Notes under the pieces: model-generated | The model's database searches: none | What the model was told of the DNA's origin: nothing | The model's input: only the letters and a program-made list of their open reading frames with translations | In this document: positions 1-8,842 of the stretch, piece by piece | How the letters are laid out: each line of letters opens with the position of its first letter | How positions within the stretch are numbered: the stretch's first letter is position 1 | Assembly: GCF_003258295.1 (NCBI RefSeq) | Contig: NZ_QKYN01000073.1 | Span: 1 to 50,721, forward strand | From: Streptacidiphilus pinicola | GTDB lineage: Bacteria; Actinomycetota; Actinomycetes; Streptomycetales; Streptomycetaceae | DNA: 50,721 bases | Direction: 5' to 3' | Made by a program: the position numbers and the translations under genes

Positions 1-1496
1 ACGGTGGTGGAGGGCCAGCCGCTCGCGCGCCCGCCGCCGGTCGCCGCCTCGACAGCCGCACCCGTCGCGGGCAGTTGTGAGGCGTGCCGCAGCGCGGTGG
101 CGAGTTGCTCGCGCAGCTCGTCCAGGCCGAGCGCCCCGCCGCTGACGGCGGTTGGCGGCAGGTGGCGGGCGGGTGTGAGGTCGACTTCCTCGTCCAGCAG
201 GTCCACCACCGGTACGACGTGGCTCACACCTGGACGGTCGGCGCCGGTGCGGGTCTTTGCGGTGGCGTCGGCGCGTCCGGTGCCGGCGACCATCGCCCGC
301 CAGGCGTCCAGGGCGGCTGCGCGTGCCTCCGGCCAGGCCATGCTGCCCGTTTCGACCAACAGCACACCCGGTGCGGCGGAGGCCCCGGCGACCGGCGGGC
401 GACGCAGCACCCACAGGTGCAGTGGGATCCCGTACGGCGGGGCGGCTCCCACCGGCAGCGCGATGACGGCGCGCAGCGCTCCGCGTCGCAGCAGTTCGGC
501 GCGGATCCGGCGGCCGGAGCGCCGGGACGCGGCGGCGGGCGGCATCAGCACGACAACCGTCCCGTCCTCGCGGGAGTGGGCGAGCGCGTGCTGCACCCAG
601 GCGAGCTCGGACTCGGTGCGCGGCGGTAGGCCGTACTCCCAGCGGGAGTCGTAGGCGAGTTCGTCGTGGCCCCAGTTCCGTTCGTTGAACGGCGGATGGC
701 AGAGCACGACATCGGCTCCCGGTGCGTGCGGCGGCCGGTCGAAGGGGTCGGCCCGCAGGGCGTCGCCGGTCCGCACGTCGACCCATCCGCGTCGCGGTCC
801 CGGTCCGTTGTCCGCGCTGGTGTCGTCGCCCTCCCCGGTGAGGGCGAGCGTGAGGCGGAGGTCGGCGAGGGCGGCGAGCTCGGGGTCGGCGTCTTGACCG
901 CAGAGCCGGGCGTCCGGGTTGAGTCGCCGTGCCGCGTCGAGGAGGCCGCCGAAGCCGCAGGCCGGATCGAGCACCTCGGCGGCCGGGCCGCCCAACTCAG
1001 CCATCAGCGTGGCTGGTTCAGCGGGTGTAAGGGCGTACTGACGGGAGACGGACCCCAGGTGACGGCCCAGCAGGAAGCCGAAGGCGCCGGCCGGTCCGAG
1101 CTCCTCGGCCAGTTGCAGACCGGTGGTCAGCAGCGGAGTGTCCGTCGCGTTGGGGTCGGGGCCCAGGGTGAACGCCGCACCGAGGCGGATCAGCGCGGCC
1201 GAGGGGCCCAGCGGGTACTGCTCGACCTGTTGCCAGGCCCGCTCGCGCAGGGGCACCTGGGTCAGTTTGCCCTGGGCGCGCAGCCACGCCTCCACCTGGG
1301 CGAGATCGAAAGTGGGGCTGCTGACGGAGCCGCCGACGGGCTTGGGGAAGTCGGGATGGCGCCGCCGCCAGTTGCTCACCGCAGCCGGGCCCACGCCGGC
1401 CAGCCGGGCGATCGCGGTTGCCGTCACTTCGGCGGCGCCGCGCGGGCTTTCACTGTCTCGGGTCTCGGGCTGTCGGGCCTTGCGCTGCTGGGCCAT
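1..1496 (-). CDS. N-6 adenine DNA methylase, 3' end outside window
   Basis: The frame is open from an ATG at 1496 to the left edge, giving at least 498 residues without a stop, so the C-terminus is missing. An N-terminal winged-helix-like stretch (about residues 18-50, with AVSNWRRRHPDFPKP) precedes a class I SAM-dependent methyltransferase domain. Visible motifs are the SAM-binding LDPACGFGGLLDAA and the catalytic motif IV, which reads HPPFNERNWG where this family normally has NPPF. These proteins methylate adenine in DNA and resemble the M subunit of type I systems. No restriction or specificity subunit is visible here, so it may be an orphan or continue to the left. The His in motif IV could impair catalysis. 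Confidence 0.85.
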   Translation of the reverse strand, partial: MAQQRKARQPETRDSESPRGAAEVTATAIARLAGVGPAAVSNWRRRHPDFPKPVGGSVSSPTFDLAQVEAWLRAQGKLTQVPLRERAWQQVEQYPLGPSAALIRLGAAFTLGPDPNATDTPLLTTGLQLAEELGPAGAFGFLLGRHLGSVSRQYALTPAEPATLMAELGGPAAEVLDPACGFGGLLDAARRLNPDARLCGQDADPELAALADLRLTLALTGEGDDTSADNGPGPRRGWVDVRTGDALRADPFDRPPHAPGADVVLCHPPFNERNWGHDELAYDSRWEYGLPPRTESELAWVQHALAHSREDGTVVVLMPPAAASRRSGRRIRAELLRRGALRAVIALPVGAAPPYGIPLHLWVLRRPPVAGASAAPGVLLVETGSMAWPEARAAALDAWRAMVAGTGRADATAKTRTGADRPGVSHVVPVVDLLDEEVDLTPARHLPPTAVSGGALGLDELREQLATALRHASQLPATGAAVEAATGGGRASGWPSTT

Positions 1497-1585
1497 CGTC
1501 GCGCCTCCGTTCGGGATCCCCCCGTGGATCCGCGGCGATCATACACGCGATGCCTCGACTTCCCGCTTCACAGGCGAGACACGTG

Positions 1586-1614
1586 TTGACTGACTTAACA
1601 GCTCATGCTGTGAT
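1586..1614 (+). promoter_or_regulatory. candidate sigma-70-like promoter for the lipoprotein gene
   Basis: TTGACT at 1586-1591 is followed after 17 bases by TGTGAT at 1609-1614. It lies about 90 bases before the lipoprotein start and in the gap between two divergent genes. Hexamer match is good at -35 and moderate at -10. This is prediction from sequence only. Confidence 0.4.
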
Positions 1615-1703
1615 TCTCTCGCTGCACAGCCGTACGGGCCGCATGCCGGTCCTCAGCGTGCGCACACCCTTGACCCGCCCCTGCTCGGAAGAGGCACCCC
1701 ACC

Positions 1704-2441
1704 ATGAGTACGCATCATCGCCGCGTTGCCGCAGCAGTCCTCTGCGCCGGAGCGGGCCTGGCCCTGACGGCCTGCTCCTCCTCCGGCGGCACGTCGGTGA
1801 CCGCAGGCTCGACCCCTGGGGCTGGGGCCGGGGCCACCGCCTCGGCCGCGGCCGATCCGACCGCCGGCCTGCCCAACGGCACGAAGCTCGCCGGATGGCT
1901 GCTGCCCGCGAGCGCCGTGCCCAAGCTCAAGGCCAACCCCACGCTGGTCAACAACTCGGGTGACACGTTTGTGGAGCCGAGCAACGCGTCGATCACCAAG
2001 TCCAAGGCCTGCGACCTGCTCAACGGGACCAATTGGATGACCGCGGGTGGCGTCGGTCCGGCCGCGTTCGCCGGGACGGACTTCAACGACTCCTACGGCA
2101 ACGAGTACTACCAGGAGCTCGATGCCTTCGAGAACACCCGCGCCGCACAGGAGATCGCCGGTTTGAAGAAGGTCTTCACGGAGTGCAAGTCCTTCCCGAT
2201 GACGCAGGGAGGCACCACCTACCGGATGCACCTGAAGGTCAAGGAGCTGCCCGGCCTCGGTGACGAGGCCGTCGAGTCCCTCGTCACCTCGCCATCCCTG
2301 ACGGGTGGCCAGACGATGGTGGTGATCCGATCCGGCAAGCTCCTCATAGCCACCAGCTACAACGACCAGAACGGCAGCGGCGCCGAGGCGCTGACACTGG
2401 CCCGCCAGCTGCTCAAGAAGCTGCCCGCGGCTGCGGGCTGA
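1704..2441 (+). CDS. secreted lipoprotein of unknown function
   Basis: The 245-residue protein has a type II signal peptide with a basic start, a hydrophobic core and the lipobox LTAC (Cys at about residue 24). A Ser/Gly/Ala-rich linker follows to about residue 50. The mature domain of about 190 residues is reminiscent of actinobacterial sensor-like lipoprotein domains but I cannot name a family. GGAAGAGG lies just upstream of the ATG. It should be anchored on the outer face of the membrane. It is monocistronic: its own promoter lies upstream and a strong hairpin follows the stop. Confidence 0.85.
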   Translation: MSTHHRRVAAAVLCAGAGLALTACSSSGGTSVTAGSTPGAGAGATASAAADPTAGLPNGTKLAGWLLPASAVPKLKANPTLVNNSGDTFVEPSNASITKSKACDLLNGTNWMTAGGVGPAAFAGTDFNDSYGNEYYQELDAFENTRAAQEIAGLKKVFTECKSFPMTQGGTTYRMHLKVKELPGLGDEAVESLVTSPSLTGGQTMVVIRSGKLLIATSYNDQNGSGAEALTLARQLLKKLPAAAG

Positions 2442-2453
2442 GCAGTTCTCGAC

Positions 2454-2486
2454 GGCCCTGAGCGCGCGGGGGTAGCGCTCAGGGCC
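2454..2486 (+). terminator. strong hairpin terminator
   Basis: A perfect 12-bp stem, GGCCCTGAGCGC at 2454-2465 and GCGCTCAGGGCC at 2475-2486, with a 9-base loop, starts 13 bases after the lipoprotein stop codon. There is no U tract, which is usual in Streptomyces. About 250 bases with no recognisable gene follow. Confidence 0.75.
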
Positions 2487-2744
2487 GACATCCACCCGCC
2501 CGGCCGTCGGGGCACCTGCACCGACTTGCCGTCTGGCACGCTCCCCAGGGCAGGCGGGGTCGGTTTCACTCGGTGGAACAGCGCCGCTCGTCCGGCCGTC
2601 CGTCTCGGTGGTGCGCGCCGTCGGCGCCGGTGACGGTCGGGGAGCCGTGCAGGCCTGCGGCGGCGTGGACGTGGCACGGGTCGCCTCGGCGGCAGGCGCG
2701 GTCGGTTGAGGGAGCGCGCTTCGAAGCGGGGGTAAGGTCGGATC

Positions 2745-3143
2745 ATGCCGCTGAACGACTTCCAGCTGAGAGCGTCGATCGCCGTGTCCGACATTCAGCG
2801 GTCGGTCGCGTTCTATGAAGGCAAGCTCGGTCTGCAAGCGTTGCAGTCCGGTCCCAGTGCCGAGATCGCCGGTGGCAGCCGCGTCTACGGTTCTGGCGGT
2901 GGGCCAGCCCTGAACGTGTATCAATCCGTCACTGCGGGCCGGTCGCAAGCGACCATGGCGACCTGGTACGTCGACGACATCGACGGAGTCGTCGGCGAGC
3001 TCACCGCGGCAGGCGTCGAGTTCGCCCGGTACGCCGAATACGACCATGATCCCAACGGCATCACTGCCAGGGCCGGCGGAGGTCGTATCGCCTGGTTCCG
3101 GGATCCGGATGGCAACACCTTCGCCATCGAAGCCGACGACTGA
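2745..3143 (+). CDS. VOC (glyoxalase/bleomycin resistance) family protein
   Basis: The 132-residue protein matches a single VOC unit: an opening beta strand RASIAVSDIQRSVAFYEGKLGL, a central region ending in the second half-module TWYVDDIDGVVGELTAAGVEF, and the closing FRDPDGNTFAIE motif, which often carries a metal-binding Glu. VOC proteins act as metal-dependent lyases, dioxygenases or drug-sequestering proteins; the substrate here is unknown. GGGGTAAGG precedes the ATG. It stands alone between a terminator and a transposase remnant. Confidence 0.85.
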   Translation: MPLNDFQLRASIAVSDIQRSVAFYEGKLGLQALQSGPSAEIAGGSRVYGSGGGPALNVYQSVTAGRSQATMATWYVDDIDGVVGELTAAGVEFARYAEYDHDPNGITARAGGGRIAWFRDPDGNTFAIEADD

Positions 3144-3144
3144 G

Positions 3145-3290
3145 CGCACGGAAGACCGCCGTCGCCGCCGCCCTGCGGCTGCTGCCGATGAGCGACCACG
3201 AGAAGGGCGCGGAGATCCTCGTTCTGCGCCGCCAAATCGCCATCCTTGAACGACAGCTCGGCGGGGAGGCAGTGACGTTCACTCCGCGAG
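3145..3290 (+). pseudogene. transposase N-terminal remnant (integrase-core type)
   Basis: The frame reads AAALRLLPMSDHEKGAEILV then LRRQIAILERQLGGE, the characteristic N-terminus of actinobacterial integrase-core transposases (EILVLRHQ-AVLERQ). The catalytic DDE region is absent and the match stops at about 3290. It is only a relic, positioned between the VOC gene and the end of the LuxR gene. Confidence 0.6.
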
Positions 3291-3409
3291 GACCCGAACG
3301 TCATGGGCGGAGTGTCGGGGAACGCGTTCGCGTGAGTTCCGGAGAGGTCGGCTGCTCGGTCCTTCAGGCCTCCTCCCATCATCTCCACCGACAGTGCGAG
3401 CGACCCCTC

Positions 3410-4483
3410 TCAGCGCTGGGCCGAGGAGAGAATCGCGGCGATGAGCTCGCGGCGGCTGGCCACGCCGAAGCGGGCGAAGACTGCTGTCAGGTGTTCCTGG
3501 ACCGTGTAGGCGGACACGTGGAGCCGGTCCATGATCTCCCGCGTGGAGCACCCCTGGAGTACCAGTGCGGCCACCCGGTTCTGCGCGGGGGTGAGCCCGT
3601 GAGCGGCCAGAAGCAGGGAGCCGATCGCGGTTGCGGGGGCGGGCTCGACGATCACGCAGATCTGGTCGTCCTCGGGGCCCCGCAGGCGAGTGGCGTGCAA
3701 GGCCAGCCAGTGACCGTCACAGGTCCGCAGCCGGACCGGTCCCTGGCGGTCCGGCGCGGCTGTTCCCTGCACGTCCCGGGACCACGTCAGGCGGGCAGCC
3801 ACGGAATAGACGGGCCAGGGCAGGCCCTGGACCTTGGGGTCCGGCAGTCGCGCGAGCCACCGTTCGGCGTCCGGGCTGATCGAGACGAGGGCAAGGTCCC
3901 GGTCGAGCACGATAACGCCCGGGGCACCTGGTGTGTCGGGCCCGTTGCGCGTGATGGTGTCCTGGATGACTCCGCGGCGCAGGCCCTCGGCCAGGTGCGG
4001 GGCGATCCTCTTGAGGACGGCGAGATCCTGGTCGGAGAAACCAGCGTCGGCGTCCCCCCGGTGCAGACACAGGACGCCCCAGCAGTCGCGCCCTGCGATC
4101 AGGGCGGCCCGGAGCTCATCACCCAGCCCCAGGCCGGCCATGATCTCTCGGTATCGTGCACTGTCGGACCGTCTCCCCAGGGTTGCCCGGTCCAGGGACA
4201 TCACCGCGTCCGGTCCCCGGGCGAGCGCGGAAAACTTGTTGACGTCCTCGCGCCCGAACTCGTTGTCGAGGAAGAGCGGGCCGACGCCGGCCAGCGGCTC
4301 CTGGGCGACCACCGACGTGAACAGCAGGGTCGCCGGGTCGACGGCTGCCAAGAAGGTCGCTTCGATGGGAAGAATGCCCGGCAGGCGGCGCAGCACCTCA
4401 CCGGAGAGCGCGGGAAGTTCCAGGTCGGCATAGCAGGTGTCGATCAGCCGCTCGATGCGTCGTTCCTGGATGCCCGTGGCCAT
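3410..4483 (-). CDS. LuxR-family transcriptional regulator with GAF-like sensor region
   Basis: The 357-residue protein ends in a LuxR helix-turn-helix (about residues 293-350: LTPAQNRVAALVLQGCSTRE, then a recognition helix in VSAYTVQEHLTAVF). The first 160 residues look GAF-like, and a PAS-like stretch (about 170-275) follows. The start ATG at 4483 is 10 bases downstream of the stop of the ester cyclase gene on the same strand, so the two are probably cotranscribed and functionally linked. The ligand is unknown. Confidence 0.85.
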   Translation of the reverse strand: MATGIQERRIERLIDTCYADLELPALSGEVLRRLPGILPIEATFLAAVDPATLLFTSVVAQEPLAGVGPLFLDNEFGREDVNKFSALARGPDAVMSLDRATLGRRSDSARYREIMAGLGLGDELRAALIAGRDCWGVLCLHRGDADAGFSDQDLAVLKRIAPHLAEGLRRGVIQDTITRNGPDTPGAPGVIVLDRDLALVSISPDAERWLARLPDPKVQGLPWPVYSVAARLTWSRDVQGTAAPDRQGPVRLRTCDGHWLALHATRLRGPEDDQICVIVEPAPATAIGSLLLAAHGLTPAQNRVAALVLQGCSTREIMDRLHVSAYTVQEHLTAVFARFGVASRRELIAAILSSAQR

Positions 4484-4493
4484 GACCTCGACG

Positions 4494-4925
4494 CTACGCC
4501 GGTGCCGGCGTCGGCACGAGTCCGAGTTGGCGCAACAGGCCGAGGTCGTCGATTCGTCCCCAGCGTTCGACGATCAGGCCGCCGCGCAGCCGGAAGATGT
4601 TGATTCCCTTGAGCACGACAGTACGACCGTCGCCCTCGACACCCATCACCTCGCCGCGTTGGGTGCCCGAGGCCGTGAACTGCTCGACGACCAGGTCACC
4701 CTCCCCAACCAGGAGTCCCAGGTCGGAATGCCAGTCGGGGAACGCCCCTCGGAACAGGGCCCCCGCGGCGCGCATCCCCTCCCGGTCCGCGCTGCCGCCC
4801 ACAGGCGGGTCGTGGTCGAGGTAGTCCTCGGCGAGGTAGACATCGACGGCTGACAGGTCGCCCCTGGTGAACAGCGCGTCGATGAATGCAGTGACTGTCA
4901 GCTTGTTCCGCTCAATGGTGTCCAT
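4494..4925 (-). CDS. SnoaL-like ester cyclase / polyketide cyclase family protein
   Basis: The frame extends upstream to 5060, but the ATG at 4925 has a good GAGGA site and gives the typical SnoaL length of 143 residues. Visible features are an N-terminal helix (RNKLTVTAFIDALFTRGDLS), the EDYLDHDPP segment common in this NTF2-fold family, and strands such as GRTVVLKGINIFRLRGGLI. Family members cyclise polyketides or hydrolyse small esters; many remain uncharacterised. It is first in a two-gene unit with the LuxR regulator. No polyketide synthase is nearby, so an antibiotic role is not supported. Confidence 0.8.
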   Translation of the reverse strand: MDTIERNKLTVTAFIDALFTRGDLSAVDVYLAEDYLDHDPPVGGSADREGMRAAGALFRGAFPDWHSDLGLLVGEGDLVVEQFTASGTQRGEVMGVEGDGRTVVLKGINIFRLRGGLIVERWGRIDDLGLLRQLGLVPTPAPA

Positions 4926-5068
4926 ACGAGCGATCCTCGACCCGCCGAGCCCCGCCCGGAACCCCAACTCTCTGGGGTATCCGTTCGCACCGCCCCGGCG
5001 GCCGAGCCCCGGGGCATCTGCCGCGGGATCGTCGCTGTGATCCTGCACCGCGGGCAGCACAGCGAACG

Positions 5069-5179
5069 AGGTGGACCTGGGCCGCGGACCGGAACCGGGT
5101 CTCCGACGCCGGCCCCGAGGCAGTGGAGCGCCTTGCCGCCGAGTACGCCGAGCGGCTGAACGCCCTCAAGTCCCAGTAG
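5069..5179 (+). pseudogene. short C-terminal gene remnant, family unknown
   Basis: An open frame ending at TAG 5177-5179 reads RWTWAADRNRVSDAGPEAVE then RLAAEYAERLNALKSQ, a protein-like amphipathic C-terminal helix with good codon bias but no start or upstream body. I interpret it as the 3' end of a deleted gene. The rest of 5180-5426 shows nothing recognisable. Confidence 0.3.
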
Positions 5180-5426
5180 CCGATGCCGTCACACGAGGGG
5201 GTCGGTGCCGGCGGACAGGCAGGCGGCCTCGGGCCTGGCGGGCCGGGGCAGCGGCGCAGGAGCCCGGCCATGCAGGTGGATCCCGCAGGCGTCATGGTCC
5301 CTCGGCCCCCGTCATGACGGCTTCCGCTCCTGACGGTACGGCGTCAGTGTGCGGGACCTCGGGCTGTGCCGAGCCGCATGGGTCTCATAAGGTTCTCGCA
5401 CCATCGTGCCTTGATTTGGAGCGAAC

Positions 5427-6038
5427 GTGATCTTCGGCTCTGGCAGGACAGCTACAGCCGCGCTGGTGACGGTCGTCGCAGGCCTCTCGCTGACGGCATG
5501 CACCAGCCCGCGCGGGTCCGCGGGCGCCTCCGTGGCCTTGCCGTCCGTCGGACCGACGAGGGAGCCGACGGCATCCGCATCGCCAGCGATGATGCCGAGC
5601 CCAAGCGTCACCTCGACCGGCACCGTCCCGGTGCCGTCCCGGTCCTCGCCGACTGCCTCTGTTTCGGCGAGCCCCATAGAGCGGCCGGCCGCCGTCGACG
5701 TCGCATGTCGGAACTCGGCTGTTCCAGCCGGGGTGAAAGCCGCGGTCACGCAGACGTGGGCCAACGCAAAGCGGGTCGCGCACATCCAGCCGGAGCCGGG
5801 CGCCTTCTTCTTCGGCAGTTGCGGCAAGACGCTTTACGCCGCCGCCCGCTTCGAAGCGGCGGCTGGAGCGACCAGTGTCGACCTGGTCCAACTCCAGGAT
5901 GAGGGAACGGTGCTGCAATTCTTCCGCTTCACGCCGGCTACCGGATGGGCTTTCGTCGGCTCGGACTCCTACCCGGCCGCGAATCACTGCACCTCGGCAG
6001 TCCCGGTTGCGCTCGCGGCACAGTGGCATTGCGGCTGA
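5427..6038 (+). CDS. secreted lipoprotein, Thr/Ser/Pro-rich linker
   Basis: The 203-residue protein starts at GTG 5427 with a type II signal peptide and lipobox LTAC (Cys about residue 26). A low-complexity Ser/Thr/Pro linker runs to about residue 90. A compact C-terminal domain with four Cys residues follows (VACRNSAV, GSCGKTLYAAARF, NHCTSA and a terminal HCG), suggesting disulfides outside the cell. There is no known enzymatic motif. The start gives a complete signal peptide; upstream in-frame codons do not improve it. Confidence 0.75.
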   Translation: MIFGSGRTATAALVTVVAGLSLTACTSPRGSAGASVALPSVGPTREPTASASPAMMPSPSVTSTGTVPVPSRSSPTASVSASPIERPAAVDVACRNSAVPAGVKAAVTQTWANAKRVAHIQPEPGAFFFGSCGKTLYAAARFEAAAGATSVDLVQLQDEGTVLQFFRFTPATGWAFVGSDSYPAANHCTSAVPVALAAQWHCG

Positions 6039-6167
6039 ACCCGTTGACCCCGGGCCCACTGCTTCGCCTCTTGCGCTCGTCACCTGATGACCTGCGACGA
6101 GGCAGGTCGGGCGTGACCGGTACGAAGATTGAGCCGCTCGGGAGGGCGTGAGCGTCAAGGTTCGGAC

Positions 6168-6325
6168 ATGGACGGCGAGTTGTGGGCGGCGATCGGGCCG
6201 ATCCTGCCTCCCTGAGCCGGGCGTTGCCCCAGTCCAGGCCCGTTCTGGACCGGCTTCGCTGACATGGCAAACCGTTCGTGCTCTACATCGGGATCCCCTG
6301 GCAGCATTCGCCGTTGGAGCTGGCC
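6168..6325 (+). pseudogene. IS5-type transposase relic
   Basis: MDGELWAAIGPILPP at 6168 resembles the N-terminus of IS5-like transposases, and after a stop and frame change FVLYIGIPWQHSPLELG resembles their conserved YVLHTGIPWxxLP-ELG segment. Stops and frameshifts break it. It fills most of the gap between the lipoprotein and DUF427 genes. Confidence 0.5.
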
Positions 6326-6366
6326 ACACCGGGTGGTCTGGCTGAGCCCCGCAAACGGACCGAGTG

Positions 6367-7221
6367 TCAGGCGTCGGGTCTGGGAGACCAGGGGGTGAGG
6401 GGCCGTTCGGCGCGTTCGCCATCCACGACGATGTCGAGTCGCTCGTTGAAGAACGCGATGAGGCCCCGGATGTGCACGGCGTCGTGCAGGGGCTGCTGGT
6501 AGCTCCAGCCGATGTCGGGCAGGACGCGGTCACCGGCCGAGGCCGACCAGTAGGACGCTTGTCCCTTATAGGCGCACCAGGTGCGGGCACTGCTGGGGGC
6601 GAGCTCGGCGAGGACGTCCTCGGGGGGCAGGTAGTAGCGGGTCGGGAGCAGGGTCTCGAACAGCAGCGTGGGCCGGGACGACTCGGCCAGCACCTCGCCG
6701 TCCAGCTCCACCCGGACGTGGCGCGAGGCCGCGAGCACGTCGATGCGGTGGAACGGGTCCCTGGGGTGGGCAACGTTGCGTTCGTCCTCCTCGTACCAGG
6801 CGTCGAAGGCCCGGAAATCCAGCACGACGAATCCGTCCAGGGCCGGGTCGGCGGGGTGGAACCCGGCTCCGCGCCGTTCGTGCCCGCCGGCTCTCAGGTC
6901 GGCCTCGCGGCCCTCGGCGCTGTGCACGGTGAACGGCACCGACGGATCGAGCACCGGCCGCGCGAACAAGTCCGGCATGCGCGCGCCGGCGCCGTCCGCG
7001 GCGTCCGTCCCCGCCGTTCCGGCCGGCAACAGCTCCGCTGAGAGGTCGCCGGCCGGCACGGCGTAGGACGGCACGATCCGGCGCGGCTCCCAGACCAGCA
7101 CGGCCCTCCTCGTGTCCACGACCGTGCGCCCGTCCAGGACAGCCCGAATGCGCTTGCCGATCGGCTCATACCGGAGCTCGCCCAGGCCCTCGGTCAGCAG
7201 GTCGCGCATCCGCCTGCTCAT
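6367..7221 (-). CDS. DUF427 domain protein (two tandem units)
   Basis: From the ATG at 7221, preceded by GGAGGAG, the protein is 284 residues. The open frame continues upstream to 8010 but that part has no family resemblance. The C-terminal half carries the DUF427 signature (RHVRVELDGEVLAESSRPTL, then TRYYLPPEDV, TWCAYKGQASYWSAS and IAFFNERLDIVVDGE); a weaker related unit lies in the N-terminal half (IRAVLDGRTVVDTRRAVLVW, RRIVPSYAVP). The family is cytosolic and of unknown biochemical role. No partner gene is evident. Confidence 0.85.
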   Translation of the reverse strand: MSRRMRDLLTEGLGELRYEPIGKRIRAVLDGRTVVDTRRAVLVWEPRRIVPSYAVPAGDLSAELLPAGTAGTDAADGAGARMPDLFARPVLDPSVPFTVHSAEGREADLRAGGHERRGAGFHPADPALDGFVVLDFRAFDAWYEEDERNVAHPRDPFHRIDVLAASRHVRVELDGEVLAESSRPTLLFETLLPTRYYLPPEDVLAELAPSSARTWCAYKGQASYWSASAGDRVLPDIGWSYQQPLHDAVHIRGLIAFFNERLDIVVDGERAERPLTPWSPRPDA

Positions 7222-7279
7222 CTGCGACTCCTCCAGTAAGACGTCTCCCCGGCAAGTCCCAGCGTGGCACCAACGGGGA

Positions 7280-7303
7280 CTGCCCGCGCGCCTGCCCGGG
7301 CAG
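7280..7303. terminator. short hairpin downstream of permease remnant
   Basis: CTGCCCG at 7280-7286 pairs with CGGGCAG at 7297-7303 across a 10-base loop. It lies between the end of the permease remnant and the DUF427 start, so it could end read-through on the minus strand. The stem is only 7 bp. Confidence 0.3.
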
Positions 7304-7463
7304 TGGTCCGTGTCGCGCACCCATACGCGTTCCAGGCAAACGGGAAAGAGCCCGATGCTCGGGGACCGACGCCGGACGGGCAACGTGTCCAGCTGCTTCA
7401 GTGCCCGCTGCAACAAGTGGGCGAACGCCCGCAGCTCTCCGCTGCGCAGCAAGGCATCGGGAA

Positions 7464-7892
7464 TCAGGCCTCGACAGTGTCCTTCTCGTCCTCGGGGATG
7501 GTGATGATCCAGCGGGTGTCCGGTCGGGGGCGGAGGTAGAAGACCCAGTAGAGCGCCGCGGCCGCGGTGATGCCGCCGGCGAGCCAGAGGGCGGTGAAGC
7601 TCTGCTGGGTGACCACGTAGATCAGGACGAGGATCAGCGCGATCGGGACGGCCGGCCACAGGGGCATGCGGTACGCCTTGGCGTTCTTGTGCTTGCCCCG
7701 ACGGGCGCCCAGCGCGGCGACCGCGACGCAGCCGTAGAGGAGCGCGACGGAGACACCGGTGACGGCACTCAGGGTGTCGAGGTTGACGAAGCAGAGGATC
7801 GCGCCGGGGACGCCGACCGCCAGGGTGGAGATCCACGGGGAGCCGTAGCGCTTGCTCAGGCTGGTGAAGGCGCGGTTGACCGGCTCCGGCAA
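7464..7892 (-). pseudogene. amino acid permease (APC family), C-terminal fragment
   Basis: About 143 residues match the last third of an APC-family permease: the loop PEPVNRAFTSLSKRYGSPW, then four hydrophobic helices, ending in a cytosolic RWIITIPEDEKDTVEA tail. Upstream of 7893 the frame is open to 8108, but the sequence is non-homologous, so the first eight or so transmembrane helices are missing. It cannot be a working transporter; the break lies near a dispersed repeat at 8061. Confidence 0.75.
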
Positions 7893-8060
7893 GGTCGGCA
7901 CGGTCGTCGGCGGTGGATACGCCTTCGGCCTTCTGCCCAGTTGGTCCGGGGGGCAAGTCGCGCCTCGGAGCTCCGGCCGTAGCGGGATGCGGAGCGACCG
8001 TATGAGCCACCGCTTGTACTGGCGGCCGTCCAGCCCCGTTCGACCGTCAGCATCCGGTGC

Positions 8061-8140
8061 GTTGGGGAGGAGTTGGCCAGACCGTGACCACCCCGCGGCC
8101 GACGGCACCCGGTGCGGGGACAGCGCCGGTCCGACCTGGT
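8061..8140 (+). repeat. dispersed repeat copy A (see 46802-46881)
   Basis: GTTGGGGAGGAGTTGGCCAG opens an approximately 80-base stretch recurring in the same orientation at 46802-46881 with scattered differences. Copy A lies just beyond the 5' break of the permease remnant. Its nature is unknown; a relic of a mobile element is the simplest reading. Confidence 0.6.
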
Positions 8141-8228
8141 GGGTCTTCAGCCTGAGCCTGGTCCGCCCGCAGGTGACCTGGGCCGTCAGCGTGGTGCCGA
8201 TGGCGCGCGGATGGACGTAGTCGACTGT

Positions 8229-8525
8229 CTAGTCGGTCACCACGTTGAAGGCCTGGTAGACGGTCGGTTCGCCCATGGGCATTCCGGCCTTCTGCATCAG
8301 CGGCGCGAGCTTCTCCCCGAACTTCGCGAACGCGTCCTCGGACTCCCAGACGTCCGTTACGAACCATCCCGTGGGGCTGGGTCCGGCCGCGTGCGAGATC
8401 AGGCCGGGGACCGGCCAGTCCTTCCGGTTCCGCACCAGGCCGCGTCCGCCGGTCATCTCATTGGTGACCTGCTCGTACTGGGCCTGTGTCCCGCCGGGGA
8501 TCTCGAAGACGGTGATGATCGCCAT
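8229..8525 (-). CDS. small ABM-superfamily-like protein
   Basis: The 98-residue protein starts with MAIITVFEIPGGTQAQYEQV and contains a GWFVTDVWESEDAFAKFGEK segment, matching the dimeric alpha-beta barrel pattern of antibiotic-biosynthesis-monooxygenase-like proteins. Many such proteins are uncharacterised stress or cofactor-free oxygenase proteins. An AGAGAGG site lies just upstream of the ATG. It is alone on its strand. Confidence 0.75.
   Translation of the reverse strand: MAIITVFEIPGGTQAQYEQVTNEMTGGRGLVRNRKDWPVPGLISHAAGPSPTGWFVTDVWESEDAFAKFGEKLAPLMQKAGMPMGEPTVYQAFNVVTD

Positions 8526-8842
<317 letters not shown>

Noticed and set aside
1653-3149. 498-residue minus-strand frame over lipoprotein and VOC genes
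   Set aside because: It is antisense to two well-supported genes and has no recognisable domain.
3188-4603. 471-residue plus-strand frame opposite the LuxR gene
   Set aside because: Only its first residues (transposase relic) are meaningful; the rest is antisense to the HTH regulator.
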